NCBI GenBank assembly: GCA_013416795.1
Contig: RQSC01000397.1
Coordinates: 1-44,072, forward strand
DNA: 44,072 nt
Origin: Prasinococcaceae sp. CCMP 1430
Taxonomy: Eukaryota > Prasinodermophyta > Palmophyllophyceae > Prasinococcales > Prasinococcaceae
Direction of reading: 5' to 3'
The position numbers were made by a program, and so were the translations under genes. The notes under the pieces were generated by a model. It did no database searches. It was not told the origin of the DNA and worked only from the letters and a program-made list of their open reading frames with translations. Below are positions 1 to 10,800 of the stretch, piece by piece (the stretch's first letter is position 1; each line of letters begins with the position of its first letter).

Positions 1-162
1 GGTGGTACTGCCGATGCACCGTGGCGACTCGGCGCACACAACCCGTGTCGCCCTTCCCTGGCCACAAAGCCCCGCCGCGCGCGCGCGGCGGGGCTTTGTG
101 GCCAGGGAAGGGCGACACGGGTTGTGTGCGCCGAGTCGCCACGGTGCATCGGCAGTACCACC
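1..162. repeat. Perfect 162-bp palindrome at the left edge
   Basis: Positions 1-81 are the exact reverse complement of 82-162, with no spacer and no mismatch; the centre lies in an alternating GC run at about 74-89. It could form an 81-bp hairpin. It lies at the very edge of the window, so it may extend leftward. It may be a genuine hairpin or terminal structure, or a fold-back assembly artefact at a contig end; the sequence alone does not decide. No protein family is recognisable in it. Confidence 0.97.
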
Positions 163-744
163 GTCGGAGGTACGGTACCATCATCAGGATGGTACACCGG
201 GCAGTGCTGCCGACCCCGGGGTGGGTCCGCTCGAACTCGCCGAGGCCCATCGGGGATGGGTGGCGCGAGGTCAAACCCGGGAAGACGGGAGGGTCTGCGG
301 GATACCAGCGGGGTCTGACCGGGGAGGCGCCGGAGAAGACCCGGGGTCGGGTGCCAACACCCGCCAACCAGGAGCAGCGACGAAGCGCGACGCCACCGCC
401 TCGAGCGAGCGGGGAAAAAAAAAAAAGCCTGAGGGCGCGGTGGCGGTTTTTGGTGGTGCGGTGTTTGGTGTCTGTGTGTGGGTGGGGTTGGACCGCCATC
501 CGTCGCCGCTCTCTAGATAGTGACTACGCGCGCTGGCTGTTATTCTTTGGTCGAACAAGTCCGGACGCCGCGGCGCAGGCCCGCCCAGACGCTGCCTCAT
601 CTCCTTTCCGCCGGGCCGGTCAGACGAGGTCGAGGGCCGCGAGCGCAAGAGTCAAAAGGTTACGAGGTGGAGCTGCGGCGCTGTGCATGTGTCCAGCGCC
701 GACCGCCGTCGACAGACCGATGAAGCCTGCCCTCGCGCGTGCAG
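163..744. other. Non-coding flank downstream of ferritin
   Basis: No recognisable gene. It holds a short hairpin (8-bp arms 175-182 and 188-195, 5-nt loop), a run of 12 A at 415-426 and a GT-rich stretch at about 440-490. It presumably includes the ferritin 3' UTR. I saw no TGTAA-type poly(A) signal on the minus strand here. Confidence 0.6.
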
Positions 745-1181
745 TCAGTCGAGCGTGCGGTCGAAGGCCCACGTGCCGTGGCCCTTGCCAACGCGGTCGA
801 GCTGCGTGACCATGCGCGCCGCCTCGTCGATCGACTCCGCCTGCGGCTCGAGCAGCTCGCCTTCCACGAAGTCGACGAGCTGGCAGTCATCGACGCTGTC
901 CGCGACGGCGTGCAGCTCGAGGAGCTTGTCCATGTTGAGCTTCTCGAGCGACAGGGCGAGCGACGCGGCGTGCAGCGCGTCGCCCTTGTCGGCGTTGTCA
1001 AACTCGGACGGCGGATCTCCGAGCGGTCCGAGGATGACGCGCCCGCCGCGCATCACCTGGTACTCCATCAGCATCTCGGCGTGCTCGCGCTCCTCCGTGC
1101 TCTCCTTCTTGAAGTGCGCAGCAAGGCCGGGCAGTGCCACGTTGTCGCGCGCGAAGTACTGCGACATGGCCAGGTACATCA
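745..1181 (-). CDS. Ferritin, C-terminal exon (gene incomplete)
   Basis: Ferritin stores iron by oxidising Fe(II) in a 24-subunit cage; the plant and algal type is usually plastid-located. This exon covers the end of helix A through the C-terminus. The YLAM and DRDNVAL-like region is followed by EEREHAE, which holds the ferroxidase Glu and His of helix B, then SLEKLNM with the helix C Glu, and EPQAESID with the later Gln. The sequence is closer to plant ferritins (LMEYQ, RGG) than to bacterial ones. The exon probably starts at 1181 after an AG at 1183-1182, splitting the Val codon before MYLAM. The upstream exon with the EQIN motif and the first ferroxidase Glu is not found between here and the ABCG gene. 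A single N at 1319 suggests it was lost in an assembly gap. TGA stop at 747-745. Confidence 0.92.
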
Positions 1182-1318
1182 CTGGCGGGCGAGGTCCGGT
1201 CGGCAAATACGCACCGCAGAAGGGACAACAGCGCAGGGGCGTCAGTCGCATGGATGAGGAACGTCAAGGGAACCGCGTGCCTGCCCGCTACATTTGCTTT
1301 CCCGCGCTATCCTAGCAG

Positions 1319-1319
1319 N
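1319..1319. other. Ambiguous base, possible collapsed assembly gap
   Basis: This is the only N in the window. It lies between the ferritin C-terminal exon and sequence that could encode a ferritin transit peptide. The expected middle exon is absent, so the N may stand for missing sequence rather than one uncertain base. Confidence 0.7.
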
Positions 1320-1396
1320 GCAGGCGGCGCGTGCGGCCTGCCCGTTGGCGATCGCCATGCGCGCGCGCTCACGGTGAGGGGCGCGGTCGCCGCCAT
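1320..1396 (-). CDS. Possible ferritin transit-peptide exon fragment
   Basis: On the minus strand an ATG at 1396-1394 opens a short frame, MAATAPLTVSARAW and onward, rich in Ala, Ser and Arg as plastid transit peptides are. It runs into the N at 1319. An AT-rich element ATTAAAAATA lies upstream of it at 1524-1533. Only position and composition support the link to ferritin; there is no family-specific motif. Confidence 0.25.
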
Positions 1397-1737
1397 ATCT
1401 GCGCCCCTCCGCTCCCTCCTTCCGCTGGACGCGCTCGCCCGCCGTCGCAGACGCACGCGTGGCGCCTCCGGCCCCCCTGACGGGTACACAGTGTACGAAA
1501 AGTGACGCACCAAGTTGGCCGCGATTAAAAATATCTGGGGCCTGGGGGAAAGGTGGCTTCGCCCAAGGGGCACAAATTAAAAGACGGACGCGTGTCAAGG
1601 ACGCAATCGATGCAATCAAATTTGGAGCAAACCCTAACTATACTAAACCCTAAGAGCAGCTCGTCGTGCGGAGTTGAGTGCGCACGCCTCGAGCGAGCGA
1701 CGTCGAGCGCACCGGTTGTGGTGACCTCGAGCTCGCG

Positions 1738-4700
1738 TCACCGGCCACGCCACGCGCGCAGGCGCAGCACAATGAGCGTGGCGCCCCACGCCGCGGCGAG
1801 CATCACGGCCAGGCCGACGAGATCAGCGCGCATGCCCAGCGGATCGAAGCCGAACGTGCGCAGGATGGTGTCCCCGCTCACGACCTGGTAAAGCTCCGCA
1901 GGAGCTGGAAGCGCGTGCAGGGGCGGCGCGAGGCGCGGCGGTCAGCGCGTTGAGCGGGTCGCGAGGTTGCGCCACTGCTGCTTGCTCGCGCGCCCTGCCC
2001 ACGCACTGCGCGCGCAAGGTGCCCGCGCGGCAGCGTTCGCGCCAGCCTCGCACCCTTGTACGACGAGAAGTGCCAGCCCTGCGTCCCGTGGAACTCGTTG
2101 ATGAGCAAGGCCTCGTAGCCGTACCGAAAGTACGAGCAGTGGCCGAGCACGCGAACGATCGCCGGCGCGTCGCCCTCCTCTTGACTCAGAACGAGACCGC
2201 CAAAGAGCACGCTCGCGAGGATCCACAACGCACCGGCGACGTTGGCAACCGCAGGCGACGACGCAGCCGCACCGATCATCATGCTGCATGCGGACGCTGC
2301 GGTGTTGAGGAGGGCAACGACAATTGTGAAGACGGCCACGCGCCGGCCGGATGGCAGCAGGTCCACCAAGAAGTGCGCAGACAGAGCGAAGAAGCAGGGC
2401 GGCACCAACCGCAAGACGAGCGTGTCGACCAGCACGGACGACAAAAAGTACGCCAAGGTGCCGTACGACCCCCCAGCCCGCTCGTGTATGAAGAGCCTGC
2501 GCTCCTCGTGCCAAAGAGGGAGCGAGCTCAGGCTCATCAGCGCAAAATACAGCGCCACGAAGAAGATGCACCCGAGGCGGTTCTGGATGCCGGGCGCGTC
2601 GATGCCTGCGCGCTCGAAGGTTACTCCGATCACCGTAGCCATGAGAAAGCTGACAAGAAAGTTCACGGTCAGGAGCAACGGGTGGCGAAGGGTGTTGTAG
2701 AAGGCCCTCCAAAGAAGAAGGCGCAGCTGCAAGCCGAAGGGTGCGAATCTGTGCCTTCGCCGTGCGAACGCCGAGCCACAGCCCCCTGGAGGCACCACCC
2801 CCGTGCCAACGCGGCTCCTCACCGCACCCTCAACGCTCCTTTGAAAGGTGTGCGCGGCTTGCCGAACGAGCTCGTCGACGGTCGCAGGCTCACCATGCAC
2901 GAGCGCGTCGAGCACCCTGTCCGCCACATGCTCGTGCTCGCGCGGCGCGTATGCAGGACCCACCGCCTCGAAGTGCGCGCGCACGTCGCGCGCCGAGCCC
3001 GAGTACACCATCCGCCCGTCACCGCTCAGAATGAGCACGCGGTCGAACAGCTGGAAGGCATCTGCGCGCGGCTGGTGAATGCTCATCACACTGGTGACGC
3101 CACCCTCCCCGAGAGCGCTCAGGATCCCCAGCACGCGGGTGCTATTGCTCGAGTCGAGGCCGCTGGTCGGCTCGTCGAGAAAGAGCAGGCCCGGCTGCGT
3201 CAGCAGCTCCGCAGCGATGCTCACACGACGTCGCTCGCCGCCGGACAACCCGCGGCGGCTCGCGCTGCCAATCGTCCCACCGGCCACCTTCTGCAGGCCC
3301 AGGCGGGTCACCAGCTCGCACACCCGCCGCTCGCGCTGCTCGCGCCCCATTTGGCGCGGCAGCCGCAGAGCGGCGTGAAACAGCAGATACTCGAGCACCG
3401 TCGAGGTCGACGGCAGCGCATCCTCCTGCGGCACGTAGCCTGATATGCTGCGAAGCGCCTCGGCGCTTGCGATCTGGCCGTTCACACGCACCGTGCCGCG
3501 AACGCAACGGCCCCACAACCTGCCCGACAGAACGTCTAGGAGCGTCGACTTGCCGGCACCCGATGGACCGAGGATCGCGCAGAGCCCCGTCGACTCCGCA
3601 CACGAGTGCGCGGCCACGCCGGAGACATCGCGCAAAATTGGCGTGTCCCCCTTCGTGGTCACGTCGACGACGCCGACCTCCCTCCATGTCAGGCTCAAGG
3701 CGCTTCGGTCGCGCCGAGGAGGCACGTCGACGCTATGTTCGGCCGCCTCGTCTCCGGCTCGCGGGTCGTCGCTTCGGATGCCCTCGCATTCGTCGAGGAG
3801 GAAATCGCTTGAGTTGCCCCCGTATTCACCCAGAAGATGTCGGTCTACGTCCTCGCGGCTAGACCTTCCGTCGTTTCGAATGCTCATCAAGCGAGCCCAC
3901 GTGTCGGACATCAGCCCGTTGGAGCTCCGCGACTGGGTGTTCAGAAGGCGCAGCTTTGTGTACGCGACGATGCCACCCACGGCGCACACCGCCAACAGGA
4001 GGCACACGTCCAGCGATGCGTTGCTCGCATCTAGCCCGAACTGACTCAGCACACTGTCACCGTCGACGGTGAGCGGCGGCAGCGGCTTGTCGCCCGGATC
4101 GGTGGTGTTTGGAACCACGAAAGTCCACTTCGCTGGAGTGTCATGAAAGTCGTTGGCGGCGAGGAGCTCAAACGCGTAATTGACGAAGGACAAATAGCTC
4201 AACCATCGTACGAGCTCCGGAAGCGAGTGCTTGTTGAGGAGGAAGCCTCCAAACATGAACACAATGATGAACACGTTCGACATAATCAGGTTTGCGGCCC
4301 TTGGGGAGCGGCTCGAGCACGTGACTGCCATGCACAATATCGCTGCGGCTGTGTTCGACGCGAGCAAGATCAGCGCAAAGGCAGCTTGGTGACCATCTGC
4401 GTCGTTGAAGCCGACCGTGCGATAGGTGAAACCAACGAAAAACCAAGCAGGCAAGACACGCAACAGGAGGACGTCGACTGCGAGGCCGCCCAGCACGTAC
4501 TCCAACGTCCCATACACTCCGAGCGCCCTCTCGTGCAAGAAGATGAGGCGATTCTCATGCCAAGACGGCACGCTGCCCATCGTGAGCAGTGACATGTACA
4601 CCAGCACGAAGAAGAAGGCTCCCAAGCGATCTTGCATGCCCGCAGTCTCCGTGCCAGCGTCGCGATATAGCAGGCCGAGCGCACCAGCAGTCACTGCCGT

Positions 4701-7274
4701 CGCACCATATGTCAAGTAAATGTGAAAGGGGTCGCGAATGCAGTCAACGGTGTCGCGCCAGCACAGCAGGAGCAAACGTCGCAGCCACCATGCCCGCTGG
4801 GGCGGCACGCGGTCTGCCTCCGAGGCCGATGTGTCGACTGTGCAGGGGAGGACCTCCGGCGCGCAGCACAGAGTGGTAAAGTCGTCACGCAAAGCACCGC
4901 GCATGGCCACGCCTGCACGCACGAGCTCCTCCGCGTCATTCGCAGAGCCCCGCACGAGCGCATCGAGCACTCTGTCCGCCACATGCTCGTGCTCGCGCGG
5001 CGCGTATGCAGGACCCACCGCCTCGAAGTGCGCGCGCACGTCGCGCGCCGAGCCCGAGTACACCATCCGCCCGTCACCGCTCAGAATGAGCACGCGGTCG
5101 AACAGCTGGAAGGCATCTGCGCGCGGCTGGTGAATGCTCATCACGCTGGTGACGCCACCCTCCCCGAGAGCGCTCAGGATCCCCAGCACGCGGGTGCTAT
5201 TGCTCGAGTCGAGGCCGCTGGTCGGCTCGTCGAGAAAGAGCAGGCCCGGCTGCGTCAGCAGCTCCGCAGCGATGCTCACACGACGTCGCTCGCCGCCGGA
5301 CAACCCGCGGCGGCTCGCGCTGCCAATCGTCCCACCGGCCACCTTCTGCAGGCCCAGGCGGGTCACCAGCTCGCACACCCGCCGCTCGCGCTGCTCGCGC
5401 CCCATTTGGCGCGGCAGCCGCAGAGCGGCGTGAAACAGCAGATACTCGAGCACCGTCGAGGTCGACGGCAGCGCATCCTCCTGCGGCACGTAGCCTGATA
5501 TGCTGCGAAGCGCCTCGGCGCTTGCGATCTGGCCGTTCACACGCACCGTGCCGCGAACGCAACGGCCCCACAACCTGCCCGACAGAACGTCTAGGAGCGT
5601 CGACTTGCCGGCACCCGATGGACCGAGGATCGCGCAGAGCCCCGTCGACTCCGCACACGAGTGCGCGGCCACGCCGGAGACATCGTGGAGCACGCACGAA
5701 GGCGCCTCCCACGACGACCCCTCGGGAGTATAAGATACATCGTGCCAGCTAAGCGCAAGCATGCTTGCGAACAACCGGGTGGTCGGAAGGCCGGCGGTGG
5801 CAAGCGTGGTGTCGTTGTTTGGGACCAGTGTGAAGCTCTGGGACCGCGCTCCCTCGCCTTCCTGCTGATGTTTTGCCTGCAACGCGTCGTGCCATCTGGT
5901 GCTCAGGGGCGCGAGCAAGAATCCAGCCCCTGTGAGTGCCGCCACCGCGGCGCCAAAGCCATACATGACGGCAGCGTCCAGTACACTCTTGTGTTTGTCA
6001 GCAGGGGGCGCTGGCGGCACGGGGACGGGCGGGGCGTCCTGGTACAAGCAGCCTCCCACGTGGCACGTCATCCCGAGAGATGTAAATTGGCTGAAGACAC
6101 AACGAAACGCGCCGTCCTCCGTTGAAGGATTGGCCTCGCACTCAAGGGTCGATGGGACGCTCGACTGCGGAGTACTCAGCGGGTTGCAGTGATGCTGCCA
6201 GTACTTGTACGTCTTGCCACTGGGCGACTTCGCTGGGGTGCAATCCGTGCAATCGCCGCAGCTAAAGATGTTGTACCCCGGGCATTTGGGAACATCCGCG
6301 GGTGGGCACTGCACCTGCCCTCCCACGCAATGGATAGTGATGCAGCTCTCCGGCGGTGTGCTTTCGCCGCCGCCGTGCCACAAGGGGCTGGCGCACTCGG
6401 TCACACTCAGCGAGCATCCCGTGAAGTCTGCATCCATCACACCCGGGTACGCGTAGTCGTACCGTTCGGGAGGGATCTCCGGGATGACCTGCACTGGGGT
6501 GCCGCCGTACTCCTCGACGCGCAGGACGTGGGTCCCATCGTCTGCGTCAGTTGCGTTAGCGTACGCCATCAGAAACGAGGTCGCCGGCTGGAGGCTGTCG
6601 GGCGAAACGCACACAGTTTCCATCGCCCTGAAGCCTCCGCAGACGCAGCTAAGACGCTTGCCCCCTTCAGACGCGAGCTCCTCCTCTGTTGGCAGCAGCG
6701 TGTCGCTCGTGCAGTTCGTCGCGGCTGTGCCGTCAGGCGACTCAGGACAGGCCGAGGCATCCACACACACCGAGCAGTCTGGGCCGCGCCACCCACCCCC
6801 CGCGGGACACTTGCAGCTCGCGCAGTTCTCCGACGACGACGAGCTGTCCGTGGAGACGAGTGTGCCCCCATGCAAGCACGCCGGCTTGCCGACCTTCATC
6901 GCGTTCGCACAGTTACGAGCAGCCGCGCCGCTGCTGTCACCGCCGCCTTCAACGCCACCGCCGCCGGTCGCATCTGGTGACAGCCACGGCAGAGGCGCTC
7001 CGCCCGCCACCCCCTCACCGCCTGGGTGGCCGCCCCCCGTGGCTGCTCCCGCTCCCCCCAGCGCGAGCGCGAGCGCGAGCGCGAGCGCGAGCGCGAGCGC
7101 GAGCGCGAGCGCGAGCGCCACGCGGCCCCGTATGCGCACGCAACCTCGCGGCGCGCGCGCGCGCGCGGCGCGCGAAGCGCGTGTCATCGGCGCCAAGCGC
7201 GCCTTACCCCGTTCCCCCCCCAACAAGGGGGGGCGTGGGGGCGGGGGGGGGGGGCGGCTGACGCAGTGTGGCAC
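1738..7274 (-). CDS. Double-length ABCG transporter with Cys-rich N-terminal ectodomain
   Basis: ABCG proteins use ATP to move lipids or small molecules across membranes. Exon 1 (7274-2054) and exon 2 (1904-1738) flank a 149-bp GT-AG intron; together they give about 1795 residues. Order: signal peptide whose core is an (Ala-Leu)n run; Cys-rich, EGF-like ectodomain (about 115-430); one membrane segment (about 437-460); NBD1 (about 526-774) with Walker A GPSGAGKST, signature LSGGERRR and Walker B LLFLDEPTSGLD; TMD1; NBD2 (about 1211-1459) with the same motifs; TMD2. Exon 2 supplies the last membrane helix and ends LRLRAWRGR. Without splicing, the frame ends in a non-conserved tail. The extended N-terminus recalls plant ABCG24/28-type proteins, which to my knowledge have one NBD-TMD unit. 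A second Met at 7187 avoids a poly-Pro leader and may be the real start. The substrate cannot be inferred. Confidence 0.92.
2897..3630. repeat. Intragenic direct repeat, copy in NBD2 of the ABCG gene
   Basis: These 734 bp match 4952-5685 at a constant offset of 2055 with no indel. I found three differences: 2907/4962, 2916/4971 and 3090/5145. The repeat covers nearly all of the second ATP-binding cassette. Similarity ends abruptly at both edges. Confidence 0.95.
4952..5685. repeat. Intragenic direct repeat, copy in NBD1 of the ABCG gene
   Basis: Partner of 2897-3630, about 99.6% identical including synonymous positions. It encodes most of the first ATP-binding cassette. The adjacent transmembrane domains of the two halves are clearly diverged. 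Confidence 0.95.
7061..7118. repeat. (GCGAGC)n hexanucleotide repeat in the ABCG signal peptide
   Basis: About nine and a half units of a 6-bp repeat. On the minus strand it encodes alternating Ala and Leu, forming the hydrophobic core of the ABCG signal peptide. Each gained or lost unit would change the core by two residues without a frameshift. Confidence 0.93.
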
Positions 7275-7880
7275 GCGCCCCCCCTGAACGAGCGCACAGA
7301 AGGCCCACGTCCTTCAACCTCCACGCGCCTCGTGCCGTTCGAGCACTGCGCGTGCTTTTCGACGTGATTGTTCACCAGCGCTCTTTCTCTATCGCACCTC
7401 TTCGGCTCTTCCACAGAGTCTGTTTGTCGGTCCGAGAGACAGTCACAGGATTACATTACATTATCACTGCATTAAAAATAATGATTCGTGTGGCCACGGG
7501 CGACCAAGTGGAGCCAGGGTGGCACTCGTCGCACCGCTGCCGATAGGCTCGCGTGGTGCGCACGCGACGATACCACACCCCGCGCGGGGCGCGGGGGTGC
7601 CGCGGGCCACGGGCGGCCACAGAAGGGAGGTGGCCGCTGCGCCGGCGAGGCGGAGCTCTCGCCGCGGCGCGCCGAGCATCGGGCGGCGGGTGAGTGTTAG
7701 GAGCCGAGGTGGTGGTGGTGGGGGGGCTGCAGAGCGACAAGGCGTGTTTTTTTGAGCAGTTCGACTGACGACTGCGGAGCGGGTGCGTGTGCGGGTGGTG
7801 TTCGCCCGCGCCGTGCGCCGCCCGGCGCACCAGAGCCTTCGCAGGGCGGGCGGACCGGCGGGCGCGTGCATTCGGCTGCT
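7275..7880. promoter_or_regulatory. Shared upstream region of ABCG and VPS13
   Basis: The two genes are divergent, so this roughly 0.6 kb must hold both promoters. An AT-rich island at about 7448-7492 stands out from the GC-rich surroundings and includes ATTAAAAATA at 7471-7480, the same 10-mer as at 1524-1533 near ferritin. The assignment is by position only. Confidence 0.5.
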
Positions 7881-10800
7881 ATGTTCGAGAAGCAGGTGGC
7901 GTTCCACCTGCAGAAGTACCTTGGGAAATACTGCTACGGTCTCGAAAAGGAATCGCTGCGCCTCTCGGTGCTCAAGGGCGACATCGTACTGCGCGACCTC
8001 GCACTGAAGCCTGAGGCGCTCGACGAATTGCGGCTTCCCATCAAGGTGCGCGCGGGCTATGTAGGGAGCGTCACGCTGAAAGTGCCCTGGGGATCCCTCG
8101 GAAAGAAGCCCGTTGAGGTGCAGCTCGATTCCATCTTTGCCGTTGCGGCACTCGCCGATGCGGATGCAGCTGGCACCGGCGAGACCGACGAAGACCTCGA
8201 GACCGCGGCGCGAAAGAAGCGCCTGAAAGCCGCAGAAGACGCTTGGGTTGGCGCACAGGGCGCAGCAACACAGAGTGGCGACGACAGTGGCGGTGGGGGC
8301 GGCTGGGTGAAGTCATACACCGATACGGTGCTTGGCAATCTCCAACTTTCCATAACAAACGTGCACGTTCGCTTCGAGCACAACCAAGATGGAGGCGCTC
8401 GAGGTGGCTCGCGCTTCGCAGCTGGGCTCCTACTGCGCTCGCTGGAGGCCCACACTGTGGATGAGAGCGGCGAGAAGGCCTTCGTTGCGCGCAACGCGCT
8501 GGGAACCATGCGCAAGCGCATGACGCTCGAAGGGCTCGCCCTCTACCATGACACCGACTCGCTTGCGCTGCAGCCCCCGCGAGGGAAGGCGTGGGACGTG
8601 CTCAGCGCCGACGAATGGCGTCAAATGTTCGGAGTTTCGCCCGTGCACGCAGAGCAGGAAGTGCAGCCAGCGCAACATACGTACGTGCTCTGTCCCATCG
8701 ACCTCGGTGTCCAGTACGTCCAACTTGGCGGCCCCGAGGCCGCCATGAGAGCGCACGGCGAGCCCATGCAGAGCGCAATGATGCATGTGCAAGAGATCGT
8801 CCTACGCATCGATGCGACGCAATACCAAGGAGTTATGCAAGCCATAGAAGCTCTATCTCGCGCGACGGCCGCAGGTGCTAGTGCGTTCGCACATTTGCGA
8901 CCGCTCCGCCGGCCTCGCTACTGCCCCGGTCGCTGGTGGCGGTATGCGTACGAGGTGGTGCGGCGCACGGCGATCCGCAAGCATTCGACGATTCGATGGT
9001 CTTCAGTGAAACGACTGTGCGCATGCCGACGTGAGTACATCCATGCTTACGCGTCCGTGCTGATGGGCGAAGGAAGTGAGAGCGAGGACGCAGCCCGAAC
9101 GGTTGATAGATTGGACACTGAGCTTGAGTACGAAGCTGCACTCTTGTTCCGTTGCCTCGCGCATACCGAGGCAAAGCGTCGCACGCGCAGTAAGCAGCTG
9201 GCGGCGCAGAAGAAAGTAGGCTCTTCCTGGTACTCATGGTGGACTGGCAGTAGCTCCAAGAAGGACGCGGCAGATGCAGAGGCCGCTGCTGCTGACGCAG
9301 CCGATGGTGAGGACGGCAGTATGGGCGAGGAGGAGTGGGCCACGCTGCAGCAGCTCGTCGAAGACAGCAAGTGGAAGCCACCAGCAGCAAGCAGCGAGGC
9401 GGCTGAGGCAGTGCAGATGGCCGTCAAAGTCCACATTGCGAAGCTCGGATTTGACCTTGTGCAAAACGGCACTGGGAAAGCGATGGCGACGCTCATAGAC
9501 GGTCGCATGCTCAATGTTGGCGTCGATGCTACCGTGAGCAACGCCTCAACTGCCGTGCAAGTGTCGGTGGCGCGCTACTTCTTGGGGGATCTGCTTCGAA
9601 GCGGGCAATCTAATACCGCGATCGACGTTCTGGTCGAAATGCCCCCGCCGCACGGGGATGCCGCCGCGAGTGTTGATATGCGATGCCGTGCAGATCTGAC
9701 ATCGCCACTCTTCAGGGTGCAGAGCTCGGAGGTCACCGAACTTGTTGAGTTCTTCAAGTTGCCCTCGGCAGACATCGATCTGTCAACGACTGTGACGGTG
9801 GCCGCAGGGGTGGCAAATCAGGCCGCAATCGAGGCGCAGACGCGTATGCGAAGTGCATTGGCATCTCGCACAAAGCTAGCACTCTCGCTGAACATTGGCG
9901 CGCCCCAGATTCTTGTTCCGAGCATCGAGATGCAGGAGGGCGCAGTCGACGAGCGGAGTATGCTCCTGGTGGACTTTGGTCGTCTCGAGGTGCGCACTGA
10001 CCCCTCGAATGACGAGAACTACGATCACTTTGGTATCACGCTGCGTGGTGCCTGCTTGCACCTCTTGTCTCACAACGAGCCTCTCGATGACGCCTACATT
10101 GATGACTTGGGTGGGACTCACAGCAGCACGCCGATTCTGGAACCTGTCACCGTACACGTCGGCATCGACGTGCAGCACTCGGGTTCCACCGCCGTTGCTG
10201 CTGCAAGGGTCGGTATTGTCCTCGACGACATACGCTTGCATGTGTCACCTGCACGGCTGCGCCAATTGGTATATGTCCGTCAGACGGTGAGCGCAAGCGA
10301 CGGCGACGGCCGGTCGACTGTACACACAGCTGTCACGAAGCCTTGGCGCGAATTCAACACCTTTGACACAAGTGGACGCGTTGCCGTGCGTTCTTACGAT
10401 CGGTGGAAGCAGACGACGACCTGGATACCTGCGTGGGCTGCAATCTCCGGCCCATACCTGGTGTTGTGCGAGGACGAGGATTCTGTGCGCCCGAAGCAAT
10501 GGATATTCCTCGGAGGTGGAAGGGTTGTTTCCGAGGCGGGTTCGAACCTCTGTCGTCGCGACGGTGCTGCAACTATCGTTTTGCACTCCGAGACGATGTC
10601 AGTGAAGGAAGCGCTCGATGCCTTTCAGGACACGAACGTGTGCGCTCTGGAGCTTGACAGCAGTGCCGCGTCAACGTGGGCAGCAGCCCTGCGCCTCGCA
10701 ACGACTGCGAATCGAGGGCTCGGGCTGGCGCAGGTCGCTGCCGCGACTACAGTCTCCGTGCCCGGCAGCTCCGCCGAAAGGAAGCCGGCATTGTATGTTG

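Noticed and set aside
1950-3443. 497-codon open frame on the plus strand
   Set aside because: It lies antisense to the second NBD and TMD of the ABCG gene, has no family motif, and arises from high GC content.
2897-5685. NBD duplication as a pure assembly error
   Set aside because: Flanks and intervening TMD differ and the open frame is kept throughout, so two real copies are likely; only collapse of small differences remains possible.
7752-7880. Upstream in-frame Met as the VPS13 start
   Set aside because: The 43 extra residues are low-complexity and unconserved, while the Met at 7881 begins the chorein motif directly.
10538-10550. GGGTTCGAACCTC, resembling a tRNA B box
   Set aside because: It lies inside the VPS13 coding frame, with no cloverleaf or A box around it.
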